64,000 nucleotides of DNA from assembly GCF_029543155.1 (NCBI RefSeq), contig NZ_JARQXA010000005.1, positions 248,001-312,000 of the forward strand, in the 5' to 3' direction. Below, one piece after another: positions 56,295-64,000 of the stretch (positions are counted from its first letter, which is position 1; each line of letters starts with the position of its first letter). This DNA comes from Sphingomonas sp. HITSZ_GF (lineage in GTDB: Bacteria > Pseudomonadota > Alphaproteobacteria > Sphingomonadales > Sphingomonadaceae). The notes beneath the pieces were generated by a model. It had not been told where the DNA came from. It made no database searches and saw only the letters and a program-made list of their open reading frames with translations. Made by a program: the position numbers and the translations under genes.

Positions 56295-56801
56295 CTAAGG
56301 CCGCTCGCCGATCAGGTCCTGGATCGGCAGTCCGTCCGCCGCCTCGCCCAGCGCCTGCTTGATCGCCTGGTTCTGCATCACGCAGCCATAATAGACGTAG
56401 AGGTGCTGGCTGTCGCCGATCGCGCGGGTCCAGGTGACGTCGACGCTGGGCAGGTCGGTGGCGACCTGCGGGCAATTCTTCTCGCCGGGGGCATAGCGGA
56501 CCTCGCCGCTCTCGGGCCGCCACGGCGCGAGCTTGGCGGCGAAGGCGTCATATTCGGCGCGGCTGAGCTTGAACGCGCGCTCGCCGGTGACCGCGGTGAA
56601 GCGTCGTCCCTCGAACACGCCGGTGCCGTCGGGCCGTACGGTGACGCTGTAGATCGGGCAGCGGCCGAAGCAGGGGCCGGTCTCGTAGCGGATCGAATCG
56701 CCTTCGATCGGGATCGGCTTGCCCGGGCCGGGCCCGCCGCTCGGCTTGACGCAGCCCGCCAGCGCCAGCGTCGCCACCCCGATGATCACAAGCCTGCGCA
56801 T
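56295..56801 (-). CDS. DUF6438-like lipoprotein
   Basis: A 168-residue protein with a lipoprotein signal ([17 protein letters not shown], Cys17). The mature part has [29 protein letters not shown], a pattern of two near cysteines and a beta-hairpin typical of DUF6438, and two more cysteines later (KNCPQV, YGCVMQ). Function unknown; periplasmic, possibly disulfide-stabilised. GGAGGAG ribosome site seven bases upstream. Divergent from rph. Confidence 0.85.
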   Translation of the reverse strand: MRRLVIIGVATLALAGCVKPSGGPGPGKPIPIEGDSIRYETGPCFGRCPIYSVTVRPDGTGVFEGRRFTAVTGERAFKLSRAEYDAFAAKLAPWRPESGEVRYAPGEKNCPQVATDLPSVDVTWTRAIGDSQHLYVYYGCVMQNQAIKQALGEAADGLPIQDLIGERP

Positions 56802-56906
56802 ATGCTGCTCCTCCACGGTCACTCTTCACGGATCGCCCGCCAAGACTGGCGCGTTCCAACCGTTACGTCTACGTGGCGCGTCAAACCTTGCAGGAGACTG
56901 AAGCAG

Positions 56907-57620
56907 ATGCGCCCTTCCGGCCGCGCCCCCGACGAAATGCGTGCGATCACGATCGAACCGCATTTCACCCGCCATGCCGAAGGTTCGGTGCTGATCAGCT
57001 TCGGTGACACCCGCGTGCTCGTCACCGCTAGCGTCGAGGAGCGGCTGCCGCCTTGGCTGAAGGGCAAGGGCGAAGGCTGGGTGACCGCCGAATACGGCAT
57101 GCTGCCGCGCGCGACACATACCCGCGGCCAGCGCGAAGCGGCCAAGGGCAAGCAATCGGGCCGCACCCAGGAAATCCAGCGGCTGATCGGCCGTTCGCTG
57201 CGCGCCGTGACCGACCTGAAGAAGCTCGGCGAGCGCCAGATCACGCTCGATTGCGACGTGATCCAGGCCGATGGCGGCACCCGCACCGCGGCGATCTCGG
57301 GCGCGTTCGTCGCACTGCGCATCGCGGTGAACAAGCTGATGGCGGCCGGGCTGATCAAGGAAGACCCGATCATCGCGCAGGTGGCCGCGGTTTCGTGCGG
57401 CATCCACCAGGGCACGCCGGTGCTCGACCTCGACTATGTCGAGGACAGCGCGGCCGACGCCGATGCGAACTTCGTGCTGCTGTCGAACGGCAACATCGCC
57501 GAGGCGCAGGCCACGGCCGAAGGCGCGACCTATGACGAGGAAGGGCTGCTCCGCCTGCTCCGCCTCGCCCGGATCGGCTGCAACCAGATCTTCGAAGCAC
57601 AGTTGAAGGCAATCGGATGA
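56907..57620 (+). CDS. rph: Ribonuclease PH
   Basis: A 237-residue phosphorolytic exoribonuclease trimming tRNA 3' ends. Family segments are [74 protein letters not shown] and [25 protein letters not shown] is eight bases before the ATG. Its stop overlaps the start of rdgB (ATGA), and the pair sits divergently near hrcA-grpE as in related Alphaproteobacteria. Confidence 0.97.
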   Translation: MRPSGRAPDEMRAITIEPHFTRHAEGSVLISFGDTRVLVTASVEERLPPWLKGKGEGWVTAEYGMLPRATHTRGQREAAKGKQSGRTQEIQRLIGRSLRAVTDLKKLGERQITLDCDVIQADGGTRTAAISGAFVALRIAVNKLMAAGLIKEDPIIAQVAAVSCGIHQGTPVLDLDYVEDSAADADANFVLLSNGNIAEAQATAEGATYDEEGLLRLLRLARIGCNQIFEAQLKAIG

Positions 57621-58252
57621 CCGGCGAAGGCGACACTCCCCAGGCGATCCGCAAGCTCAAGCCCGGCAAGCTGGTGATCGCCAGCCACAATGCCGGCAAG
57701 GTGCGCGAGATCCGCGAACTCCTCGGCCCGTTCGGGGTCGAGCCGGTCTCCGCGGCCGAGCTCGATCTGCCCGAGCCCGAGGAGACGGGGACAACCTTCG
57801 TCGCCAATGCCAAGCTGAAGGCGCTGCAGGCCGCGGATCTCTCGGGCCTCCCGGCGCTGGCCGACGATTCGGGGCTGTGCGTGGAAGCGCTGAACAACGA
57901 TCCGGGCATCTTCTCGGCGCGCTGGGCCGGCCCGAGCAAGGACTTCGGCGTGGCGATGCAGCTTGTCGAGGACAAGCTGGCGGCGCTGCCGCCCGAGACC
58001 AGCCGCGACGCGCATTTCATCTGCGCGCTCGCGCTCGCCTGGCCCGATGGCCATGTCGAATGGTTCGAAGGGCGCGTCGACGGCACTTTGGTTTGGCCGC
58101 CACGCGGCACCCAGGGCTTCGGCTATGACCCGGTCTTCCTGCCCGAGGGGCATCAGGAGACGTTCGGCGAGATGGAGCCGGCGGCCAAGCATGCGATGAG
58201 CCACCGCGCCGATGCGTTCCGGCAGCTCGTCAGCGCGGTACTCGACGCATAA
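57617..58252 (+). CDS. rdgB: RdgB/HAM1 family non-canonical purine NTP pyrophosphatase
   Basis: A 211-residue enzyme removing dITP, XTP and ITP from the nucleotide pool. Motifs are [59 protein letters not shown] and [12 protein letters not shown]. It overlaps rph by four bases, giving a conserved rph-rdgB pair. Confidence 0.96.
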   Translation: MTGEGDTPQAIRKLKPGKLVIASHNAGKVREIRELLGPFGVEPVSAAELDLPEPEETGTTFVANAKLKALQAADLSGLPALADDSGLCVEALNNDPGIFSARWAGPSKDFGVAMQLVEDKLAALPPETSRDAHFICALALAWPDGHVEWFEGRVDGTLVWPPRGTQGFGYDPVFLPEGHQETFGEMEPAAKHAMSHRADAFRQLVSAVLDA

Positions 58253-58303
58253 AGGTGATTCGCGCCGCGTTAACGATGAAAACCGTGCAACATTTGCGCC
58301 TCC

Positions 58304-58323
58304 CCTAGGGTACAACCCCTAGG
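58304..58323. repeat. Short inverted repeat after rdgB
   Basis: CCTAGGG-TACAAC-CCCTAGG forms a perfect 7-bp hairpin 51 bp after the rdgB stop and 26 bp before the small gene at 58350. No T-run follows on either strand, so terminator function is doubtful; it could be an operator. Confidence 0.45.
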
Positions 58324-58349
58324 ACAACAAAAAAACAATGAGGTCGTAA

Positions 58350-58535
58350 ATGGGTTCGATGCGTCAGCTGGCGTCGATGATCCGCCATGTGCACGAAGTG
58401 CATAGCCAGGGCGTTGCCGAGGAAAACTCGGACGATGTGCTGACGCTCGCCCCCGATCGGGCCGAGATCGCGCTTGCCGCCGCCGAGGCCGAACCCGGCG
58501 CCGACGCGCGCCGCCACCCTCTCCAACGGAATTAG
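58350..58535 (+). CDS. Small hypothetical protein (61 residues)
   Basis: A short acidic soluble protein. GAGG is six bases before the ATG, a good ribosome site, and a short inverted repeat lies just upstream. The N-terminus (MRQLASMIRHVHEVHSQGV) looks like an amphipathic helix; the rest is Ala/Glu/Asp-rich and probably unstructured. I know no family. It may be genuine, but a non-coding stretch with a chance reading frame cannot be excluded. Confidence 0.5.
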   Translation: MGSMRQLASMIRHVHEVHSQGVAEENSDDVLTLAPDRAEIALAAAEAEPGADARRHPLQRN

Positions 58536-58590
58536 CCAGCCCGCACCGCAGCGCAGGCCCCCTGTGCTCGCTTTGCAACGGTCCCCTTCT

Positions 58591-58620
58591 CAACATTCAC
58601 TCTGATGAGAATTAATGTTG
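58591..58620. promoter_or_regulatory. Inverted repeat upstream of the TonB receptor
   Basis: CAACATT and AATGTTG are perfect arms 16 bp apart, centred 93 bp before the receptor start, in the only AT-rich stretch of this gap. Probable regulator site or promoter; the factor is unknown. Confidence 0.4.
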
Positions 58621-58698
58621 CAAGCCCCCGGGCTTTGCGGCAGTCTTTCTGCATCGTGCCGAAGAGCACGTCTGGAGATGGATGTTGGGAGGGACCGA

Positions 58699-60936
58699 AT
58701 GAAATATCGCCCGTTGCTGCTTGGCGCCTCGGCGCTGGCCTTGGTCTGGAGCGGCGCGGCCGCGGCGCAGACCGCCACCCCGGCGCAGGATGCGTCCGCT
58801 TCTTCCGATCAGGATAAGCCCGAAGACGGCGAGATCGTCGTCACCGCGCAGCGCCGCAACGAGAACCTGATGACCACGGCGGTCTCTGCCTCGGTGCTTT
58901 CGGGCACGCAGCTCGACAACAAGGGCGTCGCCAATGTCGACGCGCTGCAGTTCGCCATGCCCTCGGTCGTGGTCAACAATTTCGGCCAGGGCAACGACTT
59001 CAACGTCCGCGGCATCGGCAAGGCCGAGCACAATACCCAGACCACCACCGGCGTGATCACCTATCGGGATGGGGTTCCGACCTTCCCGGGCTATGTGCAG
59101 GGCGAACCCTATTACGACGTCGGCAACATCCAGGTGCTGCGCGGCCCGCAGGGCACGATCGTCGGCCAGAACGCCACCGGCGGCGCGGTGTTCGTCAACA
59201 CCAACGATCCGATCATCGGCGGCGGCATCCACGGCTATTTCAACCTGAACTACGGCAACTACAACGAAGCCGGCATGCAGGGCGCGGTGAACCTGCCGCT
59301 GAGCGACACCTTTGCCGCGCGCGTGGCGCTCTACGGCTCGCGCCGCGACAGCTTCTACAACATCACCGGCCCGAACGGCACGGCCTACCCGTTCGACAAG
59401 GGGCACCAGGGTATCATGGCCGGGCGCATCAGCTTCCTGTGGAAGCCGACCGACCGCCTGTCGATCCTGTGGAAGACCGATGCCGGCCATCTCGACATGG
59501 GCGCCTATCCGGCGACGCCGTTCGCCAACTATTACGAGAACATCCCCGGCACCTCGACCCCGAACCCCAATCATCGCGACCTGTTCGACGTGTCGTTCAA
59601 CACGCCGCAGGCTGCGCGCGACGAGTTCGTCCGATCGACCCTGAAGGCCGAATATGAGCTGGCCGGCGGCATCAAGCTGCGCTCGGTCTCGAGCTATCAA
59701 TGGGCGAACACGATGTACCGCGCGGACCTGGACGGCACCGCGACCGGCATCAGCACCTTCTACGACAGCGTCGACGAGCAGCAGATCACCACCGAGCTCA
59801 ACCTGATCTCGCCGGACACGAGCCGCGTGACCTGGCTGCTCGGCGCGTTCGGCCTGTGGAACGACTATTATTTCCGCAAGCCCTATGAGTTCGTGATCGA
59901 CCTCGCCTATCCGTTCAACCTGCCTTCGGCGCAGTACAAGCTGCAGGGCACCAACCCGACCCGCTCGCTTGCGGCATTCGGCCAGATCGGCTTCGCGATC
60001 ACGCCGAAGCTGAAGATCGATGCGGGCATCCGCTATACGGCGAGCCAGTCGACCAACCATGTCGATGTGCTCCAGTACGGAGCCTATATCCGGCAGGACC
60101 AGCAGGTGAAGTCGGACAATGTCTCGTACAAGGTGTCGCTCGGCTGGAAGCTGAGCAAGGACCAGTATCTCTATGGCTTCGTCGCCACCGGCTTCCGTCC
60201 GGGCGGGCTCAACGTGCCGGTGGGCCTGGGCAACCCGGCGCCGTTCGAGCCCGAGGAAGTGACCTCGTACGAAGCCGGCTGGAAGGCGAACTGGGCGGGC
60301 GGCAAGGTCCGCACGACGATCACCGGCTTCTACAACGACTACAAGAACTTCCAGGTCATCATCGGCTACCCGACCTTCCCGACCTTCGGGATCGAGCTCA
60401 ACGTGCCCGACAAGACCAAGATCTACGGCTTCGAGGCCGAGGCCGAGTTCCACTTCGGCGGGCTGCAGCTCGATGCCGGCGTGAACGTGCTCAAGACCGA
60501 GCTGGGCACCTTCTATGCCAGCGATCCGCGCGTCGCGAGCACCGGCGCCTGCGATCCGCGCACCGGCAGCCCGACCAACGCGGCCAACTGCATCAACCTG
60601 GCGGGCCGCCGCCAGACCTATGCGCCCAACCTGACCTTCAACCTGGGCGCGCAGTATGTGCTCGAGCTCGGCAATGGCGACAAGATCACCCCGCGTGCCA
60701 ATTTCGGCCATGTCGGCGACCAGTGGGCGACCTTGTTCGAAAACGCCTCGCGCGGCGACCATTTGCCGGCGCGCAACGTGCTCAACGCCCAGCTCGCCTT
60801 CCAGCACAAGAGCTGGACGATCACCGCGTACGGCACAAACCTGACCGACCAGCATTACCCGGCAGCGCTGAACTCCGGCCTCTACTTCGCGGGCCCGCCC
60901 CGCCAGTACGGGATCAAGCTGCTCAAGACCTTCTAA
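58699..60936 (+). CDS. TonB-dependent receptor
   Basis: A 745-residue outer-membrane receptor. Signal peptide about residues 1-24 (LVWSGAAAAQ), TonB box GEIVVTAQRRNENLM, plug with VQVLRGPQGT-like NIQVLRGPQGTIVGQNATGGAVFV, then the beta-barrel ending in LLKTF. It belongs to the large sphingomonad family of carbohydrate/aromatic/metal receptors rather than the siderophore group. The substrate is unknown. GGGAGGGA precedes the chosen ATG. Only 68 bp separate it from an acyl-CoA synthetase, so the ligand might be a carboxylic or fatty acid. Confidence 0.92.
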   Translation: MKYRPLLLGASALALVWSGAAAAQTATPAQDASASSDQDKPEDGEIVVTAQRRNENLMTTAVSASVLSGTQLDNKGVANVDALQFAMPSVVVNNFGQGNDFNVRGIGKAEHNTQTTTGVITYRDGVPTFPGYVQGEPYYDVGNIQVLRGPQGTIVGQNATGGAVFVNTNDPIIGGGIHGYFNLNYGNYNEAGMQGAVNLPLSDTFAARVALYGSRRDSFYNITGPNGTAYPFDKGHQGIMAGRISFLWKPTDRLSILWKTDAGHLDMGAYPATPFANYYENIPGTSTPNPNHRDLFDVSFNTPQAARDEFVRSTLKAEYELAGGIKLRSVSSYQWANTMYRADLDGTATGISTFYDSVDEQQITTELNLISPDTSRVTWLLGAFGLWNDYYFRKPYEFVIDLAYPFNLPSAQYKLQGTNPTRSLAAFGQIGFAITPKLKIDAGIRYTASQSTNHVDVLQYGAYIRQDQQVKSDNVSYKVSLGWKLSKDQYLYGFVATGFRPGGLNVPVGLGNPAPFEPEEVTSYEAGWKANWAGGKVRTTITGFYNDYKNFQVIIGYPTFPTFGIELNVPDKTKIYGFEAEAEFHFGGLQLDAGVNVLKTELGTFYASDPRVASTGACDPRTGSPTNAANCINLAGRRQTYAPNLTFNLGAQYVLELGNGDKITPRANFGHVGDQWATLFENASRGDHLPARNVLNAQLAFQHKSWTITAYGTNLTDQHYPAALNSGLYFAGPPRQYGIKLLKTF

Positions 60937-61004
60937 GCTTCCACCTGGCCGCCGGCAGTCTCCCTCGCCGGCGGCCTTTCCTTTCCCCGAATTCCCAAGG
61001 TCCC

Positions 61005-62603
61005 ATGCAGCCCTACGGTCTGACCATCGACAAGTTTCTCGATCACGCCGCCAAGTGGTTCCAGGACTGCGAAGTGGTCGAGGCCGATGCGGGGCAGGTC
61101 CTTCGGCGGACGACCTATGCGGCGCTGCGCGAGCGCAGCAACCGCCTGTCGGGCGCGCTCGCCGCGCTGGGGCTGAACCAGGGCGACGTGGTCGGCACGC
61201 TCGCCTGGAACACGATCCACCATTTCGAGATCTATTATGCCGCGATGGGCATGGGGCTGGTCTGCCACACGCTCAACCCGCGGCTGACCCCGGCGCACCT
61301 GGCGGCGATGATCAACGAGGCCGAGAACCGCGTGCTCGCGGTCGCGGTCGACCTGCTGCCGATCGCCCGCGAATTGCTCCCCCACTGCCCGACGATCGAG
61401 CATGTCGTCGTGCTCGATTCCGCCGATTTCGACGCGCAGTCCCTCGGGTCGCACCGGGCGCGCGTCTGGGGACAGGACGCGCTGCTCGCGGCGCACGGCG
61501 CCCCGGCGATCTGGGGGGCGTTCGACGAGAACCTGGCCGCCGGGCTCTGCTACACCTCGGGCACCACCGGCAGCCCCAAGGGCGTGGTCTATACCCACCG
61601 CTCCAACTACATCCACACGCTGCGCGCGCTGCAAGCAGACGCCGTGGCGATCACCGCGCGCGACACGCTGCTGCTGGGCGTGCCGATGTTCCACGCCAAT
61701 GGCTGGGGCATCCCCTTCGCCGCGCCGGCGGCCGGCACCAAGCTGGTGCTGCCGGGGCGGACGCTCGACGGGCAGAGCCTGGCCCGGCTGATCCGCGACG
61801 AAGGCGTGACCGTGGCAGTGGGCGTGCAGACCGTATGGCTGACGCTGGCCGACCAGGCCGAGGCGAGCGGCGAGTCCTTCCCCACGCTCCAGCGCGTGAT
61901 GATCGGCGGATCGAGCTGCCCCGACGCGCTGCTGCGCCGGCTCGAGGAGAAGCTGGGCGCCAAGGTGCAGACGAGCTGGGGGATGACCGAGCTTTCGCCG
62001 ATCGGCACCGTCGCCCCGCGCGACCTGCCGGCGGACGCGACCCCCGCATCGGGCCGGCCGATCATGGGGCTCGACCTCAAGCTCACCGATGCCGAGGGCA
62101 ACACGCTGGTGCCCCAGCGCGGCATCCTGGGGCACCTGAAGGTAAAGGGCCACAGCGTCGTCGAGCGCTATTTCCGCGCCGAGCACAGCGCGCTCGACAG
62201 CGAAGGCTATTTCGACACCGGCGACCTGGCGATGATCGACGAGGCCGGCAATTTGACCATCTGCGGGCGCGCCAAGGACCTGATCAAGTCGGGCGGCGAG
62301 TGGATCAACCCGACCGAGATCGAAGCGATCGTCGGCACGCATCCGGCGGTGCGCCATGTCGCAGTGATCGCGCGGGCCGATGCCAAATGGGGCGAACGGC
62401 CGGTGCTGATCGTCGAGAGCCAGGGCGAGGATCCGCGCGCGCTGCTCGCGATGCTGCGCGGCAAGGTGGCTGACTGGTGGATCCCCGGCGAAGTTGCGGA
62501 AGTACCCGCGATGCCGCTCGCCGCATCGGGCAAGATCGACAAGAAGCGGCTGCGCGACGACTATGCCGAAGGGCGGATCGCGGCGAGCAAGGTGGGGCGG
62601 TAA
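61005..62603 (+). CDS. Acyl-CoA synthetase (long- or medium-chain fatty acid-CoA ligase type)
   Basis: A 532-residue AMP-forming ligase. The ATP-binding motif is CYTSGTTGSPKGVVYTHRS; the central GGSSCPDALLRRLEEKL and SWGMTELSP motifs, YFDTGDLAMIDEAGNLTICGRAKDLIKSGGEWINPTEIE and the catalytic lysine in SGKIDKKRLR complete the family. It activates a carboxylic acid with ATP and CoA; chain length is not readable. It is 68 bp downstream of a TonB receptor on the same strand, probably co-transcribed. Confidence 0.94.
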   Translation: MQPYGLTIDKFLDHAAKWFQDCEVVEADAGQVLRRTTYAALRERSNRLSGALAALGLNQGDVVGTLAWNTIHHFEIYYAAMGMGLVCHTLNPRLTPAHLAAMINEAENRVLAVAVDLLPIARELLPHCPTIEHVVVLDSADFDAQSLGSHRARVWGQDALLAAHGAPAIWGAFDENLAAGLCYTSGTTGSPKGVVYTHRSNYIHTLRALQADAVAITARDTLLLGVPMFHANGWGIPFAAPAAGTKLVLPGRTLDGQSLARLIRDEGVTVAVGVQTVWLTLADQAEASGESFPTLQRVMIGGSSCPDALLRRLEEKLGAKVQTSWGMTELSPIGTVAPRDLPADATPASGRPIMGLDLKLTDAEGNTLVPQRGILGHLKVKGHSVVERYFRAEHSALDSEGYFDTGDLAMIDEAGNLTICGRAKDLIKSGGEWINPTEIEAIVGTHPAVRHVAVIARADAKWGERPVLIVESQGEDPRALLAMLRGKVADWWIPGEVAEVPAMPLAASGKIDKKRLRDDYAEGRIAASKVGR

Positions 62604-62631
62604 CTTCCCGTCCCTACCTTGCAGCAATGTC

Positions 62632-62711
62632 CGTCATCCCGGCGAAAGCCGGGATCTCGTGCAGCTCTTTTCCCGCCTTCGCCTGAGATCCCGGCTTTCG
62701 CCGGGGTGACG
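62632..62711. repeat. REPIN-like inverted palindromic repeat
   Basis: Almost identical over 80 bp to the element at 3552, including the spacer CTCTTTTCCCGCC and TTCGCCTGAGAT. It lies between convergent genes. Confidence 0.88.
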
Positions 62712-62734
62712 GTTGGAGACAGGATGACGATTTG

Positions 62735-64000
62735 TCAGTTGCACCCCTGCGCCTTGGCCGGCAGCTTGGGCGAGGCCAGGCCGGCATTCCAGTTCCAGGC
62801 GATCCCGGCGGCGCGACGGCGGCAGACCACGGCTTCATACTGGTCGTACATGCCCGGCATCAGCCCGGGTTCGGCCCTGGGCGTGTCGGTGATGTGGAGA
62901 TAGGTGCGATCCTTGCCGAAGGCCGGCCAGGTCGCGCCCGGCGTGCCGCTCTTCACGAAGCTCGCCCAATAGCCGACCAGCGCGTCCGACAGCGGGCGAT
63001 CGCTCTCCGGCATCGCCGGCCAGAGCGGCGGCAGCGGCGTGAGATTGCCGAACACATAGGGCAGCTCGCTGGCGTGGAAGGCGTGGAGATCCTTCGCGTC
63101 CATCGCCGGATAGCCGTGATCCCAGAGATAGACAAAGGCCGGCTGGCCGATCGCCGCCTGCTTGCGGGCGAGCCGCTCGGTGGTCCAGCCGTAGAGCGCG
63201 TCGCGGCTGGCCGCGAGGATGCTCTCCTTATAGTCCGCCGCCGGATAGAGCTTGAGGAAGCCGTCGGCTAACTCGCCATATTTCTCGCGGATGCCCTTCT
63301 CATACTCCTCGGGCGTGGCGGGGGCCTTGGGGGCGAGCATGCGGAGCGAGCGGATCTCGCCCTGGTTGAAGCCGGTGAGGATCGGCACCGGGGCTTGCTT
63401 GCCCTGGTCGAAGGCGTCGACCATCTGCGTCGGCAGCACCAGCCCATCGACCACGCCGAACGGGAAGAAGCCGAGCTTGGCGGCCTTGTCGGTGATGTCC
63501 TGCGCGTCCATCCCGCGCAGCGCGGCAAGGTCGGGCGCCTGGACGCCGGCGGAGAGCATCGTGCCGATCGCCTCGGCCGAAGGCTGGCCGTAATTGCCCT
63601 TCTTGAGCTCGGGCATCGTGACCATGTAGGCGCTCTGGGCGATCGCCTTGGAAAAGGTGCCGCGCGCCAGCGGCGATTCCATCAGGAACATCACGCTGAG
63701 CCCACCGGCGCTTTCGCCCGCGATCGTCACTTGCGCCGGATCGCCGCCGAACGCCGCGATATTGTGCTTCACCCAGGCGAGCGCCGCCATCTGATCGAGC
63801 AGGCCGTAATTGCCCGAGACCTTTTGCGGCGACTCCGCCGAGAGCGCCGGATGCGCGAGCCAGCCGAGCACCCCCAGGCGATAGTTGACCGAGACGACGA
63901 TCACGCCCTGCTCGGCCAGCTTCTGCCCATCATACATCGGCTCGCGGCTCGATCCGCCCGACAGCGCGCCGCCATGGATCCAGAAGAACACCGGCGCCTT
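62735..64000 (-). CDS. Carboxylesterase type B, 5' truncated by the window edge
   Basis: A serine esterase of which 422 codons lie in the window; the frame stays open to base 64000, so the N-terminus is outside. The oxyanion motif FFWIHGGALSGGSS and nucleophile elbow GESAGG are present, followed by the TFSKAIAQSA strand and a late HASELPYVFGN carrying the catalytic histidine. It would hydrolyse carboxylic esters, probably in the periplasm as in other secreted type-B esterases. The upstream signal peptide cannot be seen. The C-terminus ends KAQGCN. Confidence 0.9.
   Translation of the reverse strand, partial: KAPVFFWIHGGALSGGSSREPMYDGQKLAEQGVIVVSVNYRLGVLGWLAHPALSAESPQKVSGNYGLLDQMAALAWVKHNIAAFGGDPAQVTIAGESAGGLSVMFLMESPLARGTFSKAIAQSAYMVTMPELKKGNYGQPSAEAIGTMLSAGVQAPDLAALRGMDAQDITDKAAKLGFFPFGVVDGLVLPTQMVDAFDQGKQAPVPILTGFNQGEIRSLRMLAPKAPATPEEYEKGIREKYGELADGFLKLYPAADYKESILAASRDALYGWTTERLARKQAAIGQPAFVYLWDHGYPAMDAKDLHAFHASELPYVFGNLTPLPPLWPAMPESDRPLSDALVGYWASFVKSGTPGATWPAFGKDRTYLHITDTPRAEPGLMPGMYDQYEAVVCRRRAAGIAWNWNAGLASPKLPAKAQGCN

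Noticed and set aside
56147..56300. CIRCE element upstream of hrcA
   Set aside because: No TTAGCACTC-N9-GAGTGCTAA-like inverted repeat is present; only a REPIN-like element is found.
58612..60855. A 747-codon open frame on the minus strand
   Set aside because: Antisense to the TonB receptor; composition is typical of a shadow frame.

Overview
The window is GC-rich, densely coded chromosomal DNA that most resembles a sphingomonad (Alphaproteobacteria, Sphingomonas type). The evidence is the hrcA-grpE / rph-rdgB neighbourhood, thrS followed by infC, a glucose-fructose-oxidoreductase-like enzyme, several TonB-dependent receptors, a NodT-type efflux channel, and many short palindromic (REP/REPIN-like) intergenic elements. 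There is no transposase, phage gene, CRISPR array or rRNA. One tRNA gene is present: Ala, anticodon CGC.

Layout. 0-4.4 kb: the end of an ABC-2 exporter (ATPase and permease), a CYP153-like P450 and an exported MsrB. 4.4-7.5 kb: a CHAP-domain protein, an unrecognised gene, an extensin-like protein and a NUDIX hydrolase. 7.5-13.3 kb: a minus-strand operon of four genes (GFOR-like oxidoreductase, GH3 beta-glucosidase, GntP permease, SMP-30 lactonase) under a LacI-type palindrome. Its three enzymes all have Tat-like leaders. 13.5-16.5 kb: four overlapping genes with two different sulfotransferase-type proteins and two small membrane proteins. 16.6-18.7 kb: a two-component system. 18.7-26.6 kb: an OsmC protein, then an RND efflux operon (CMD-like protein, adaptor, pump, outer-membrane channel) with a TetR regulator and two well-defined operators. 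26.8-28.8 kb: an orphan FixJ-type regulator, a GDT1-family manganese exporter behind a yybP-ykoY riboswitch, and an RBBP9-like protein lacking the nucleophile.

29-33.7 kb: a small Cys-repeat secreted protein, then an iron module (Fur-box-like site, siderophore receptor, DUF3649, PepSY-TM, DUF3325). 33.7-36.8 kb: tRNA-Ala, a DUF2171 protein, a hydrolase, an autoregulated-looking XRE/membrane-protein pair and a 59-residue zinc-ribbon-like protein. 36.9-42.5 kb: divergent peptidoglycan-recycling genes (mpl versus an LD-carboxypeptidase coupled to a prolyl-hydroxylase-like oxygenase), an acetyltransferase, an Ig-like secreted protein and an aldo/keto reductase. 42.6-52.1 kb: a methyltransferase carrying a palindromic repeat inside its reading frame, VOC proteins, thrS, infC, a GH16 glucanase, an oxygenase and glnD. 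52.3-58.5 kb: ferredoxin-NADP reductase, DUF1003, grpE, hrcA, rph and rdgB. 58.7-64 kb: a TonB receptor, an acyl-CoA synthetase and a 5'-truncated carboxylesterase.

The most notable observations are the putative periplasmic glucoside-to-gluconate operon; the doubled operator and promoter of the efflux operon; the manganese riboswitch with a ribosome-site-sequestering hairpin; a 131-132 bp dispersed element found in the same orientation upstream of both thrS and glnD; the in-frame palindromic insertion in the methyltransferase; and an AUA start for infC. All function calls are by eye from motifs; no database search was possible.
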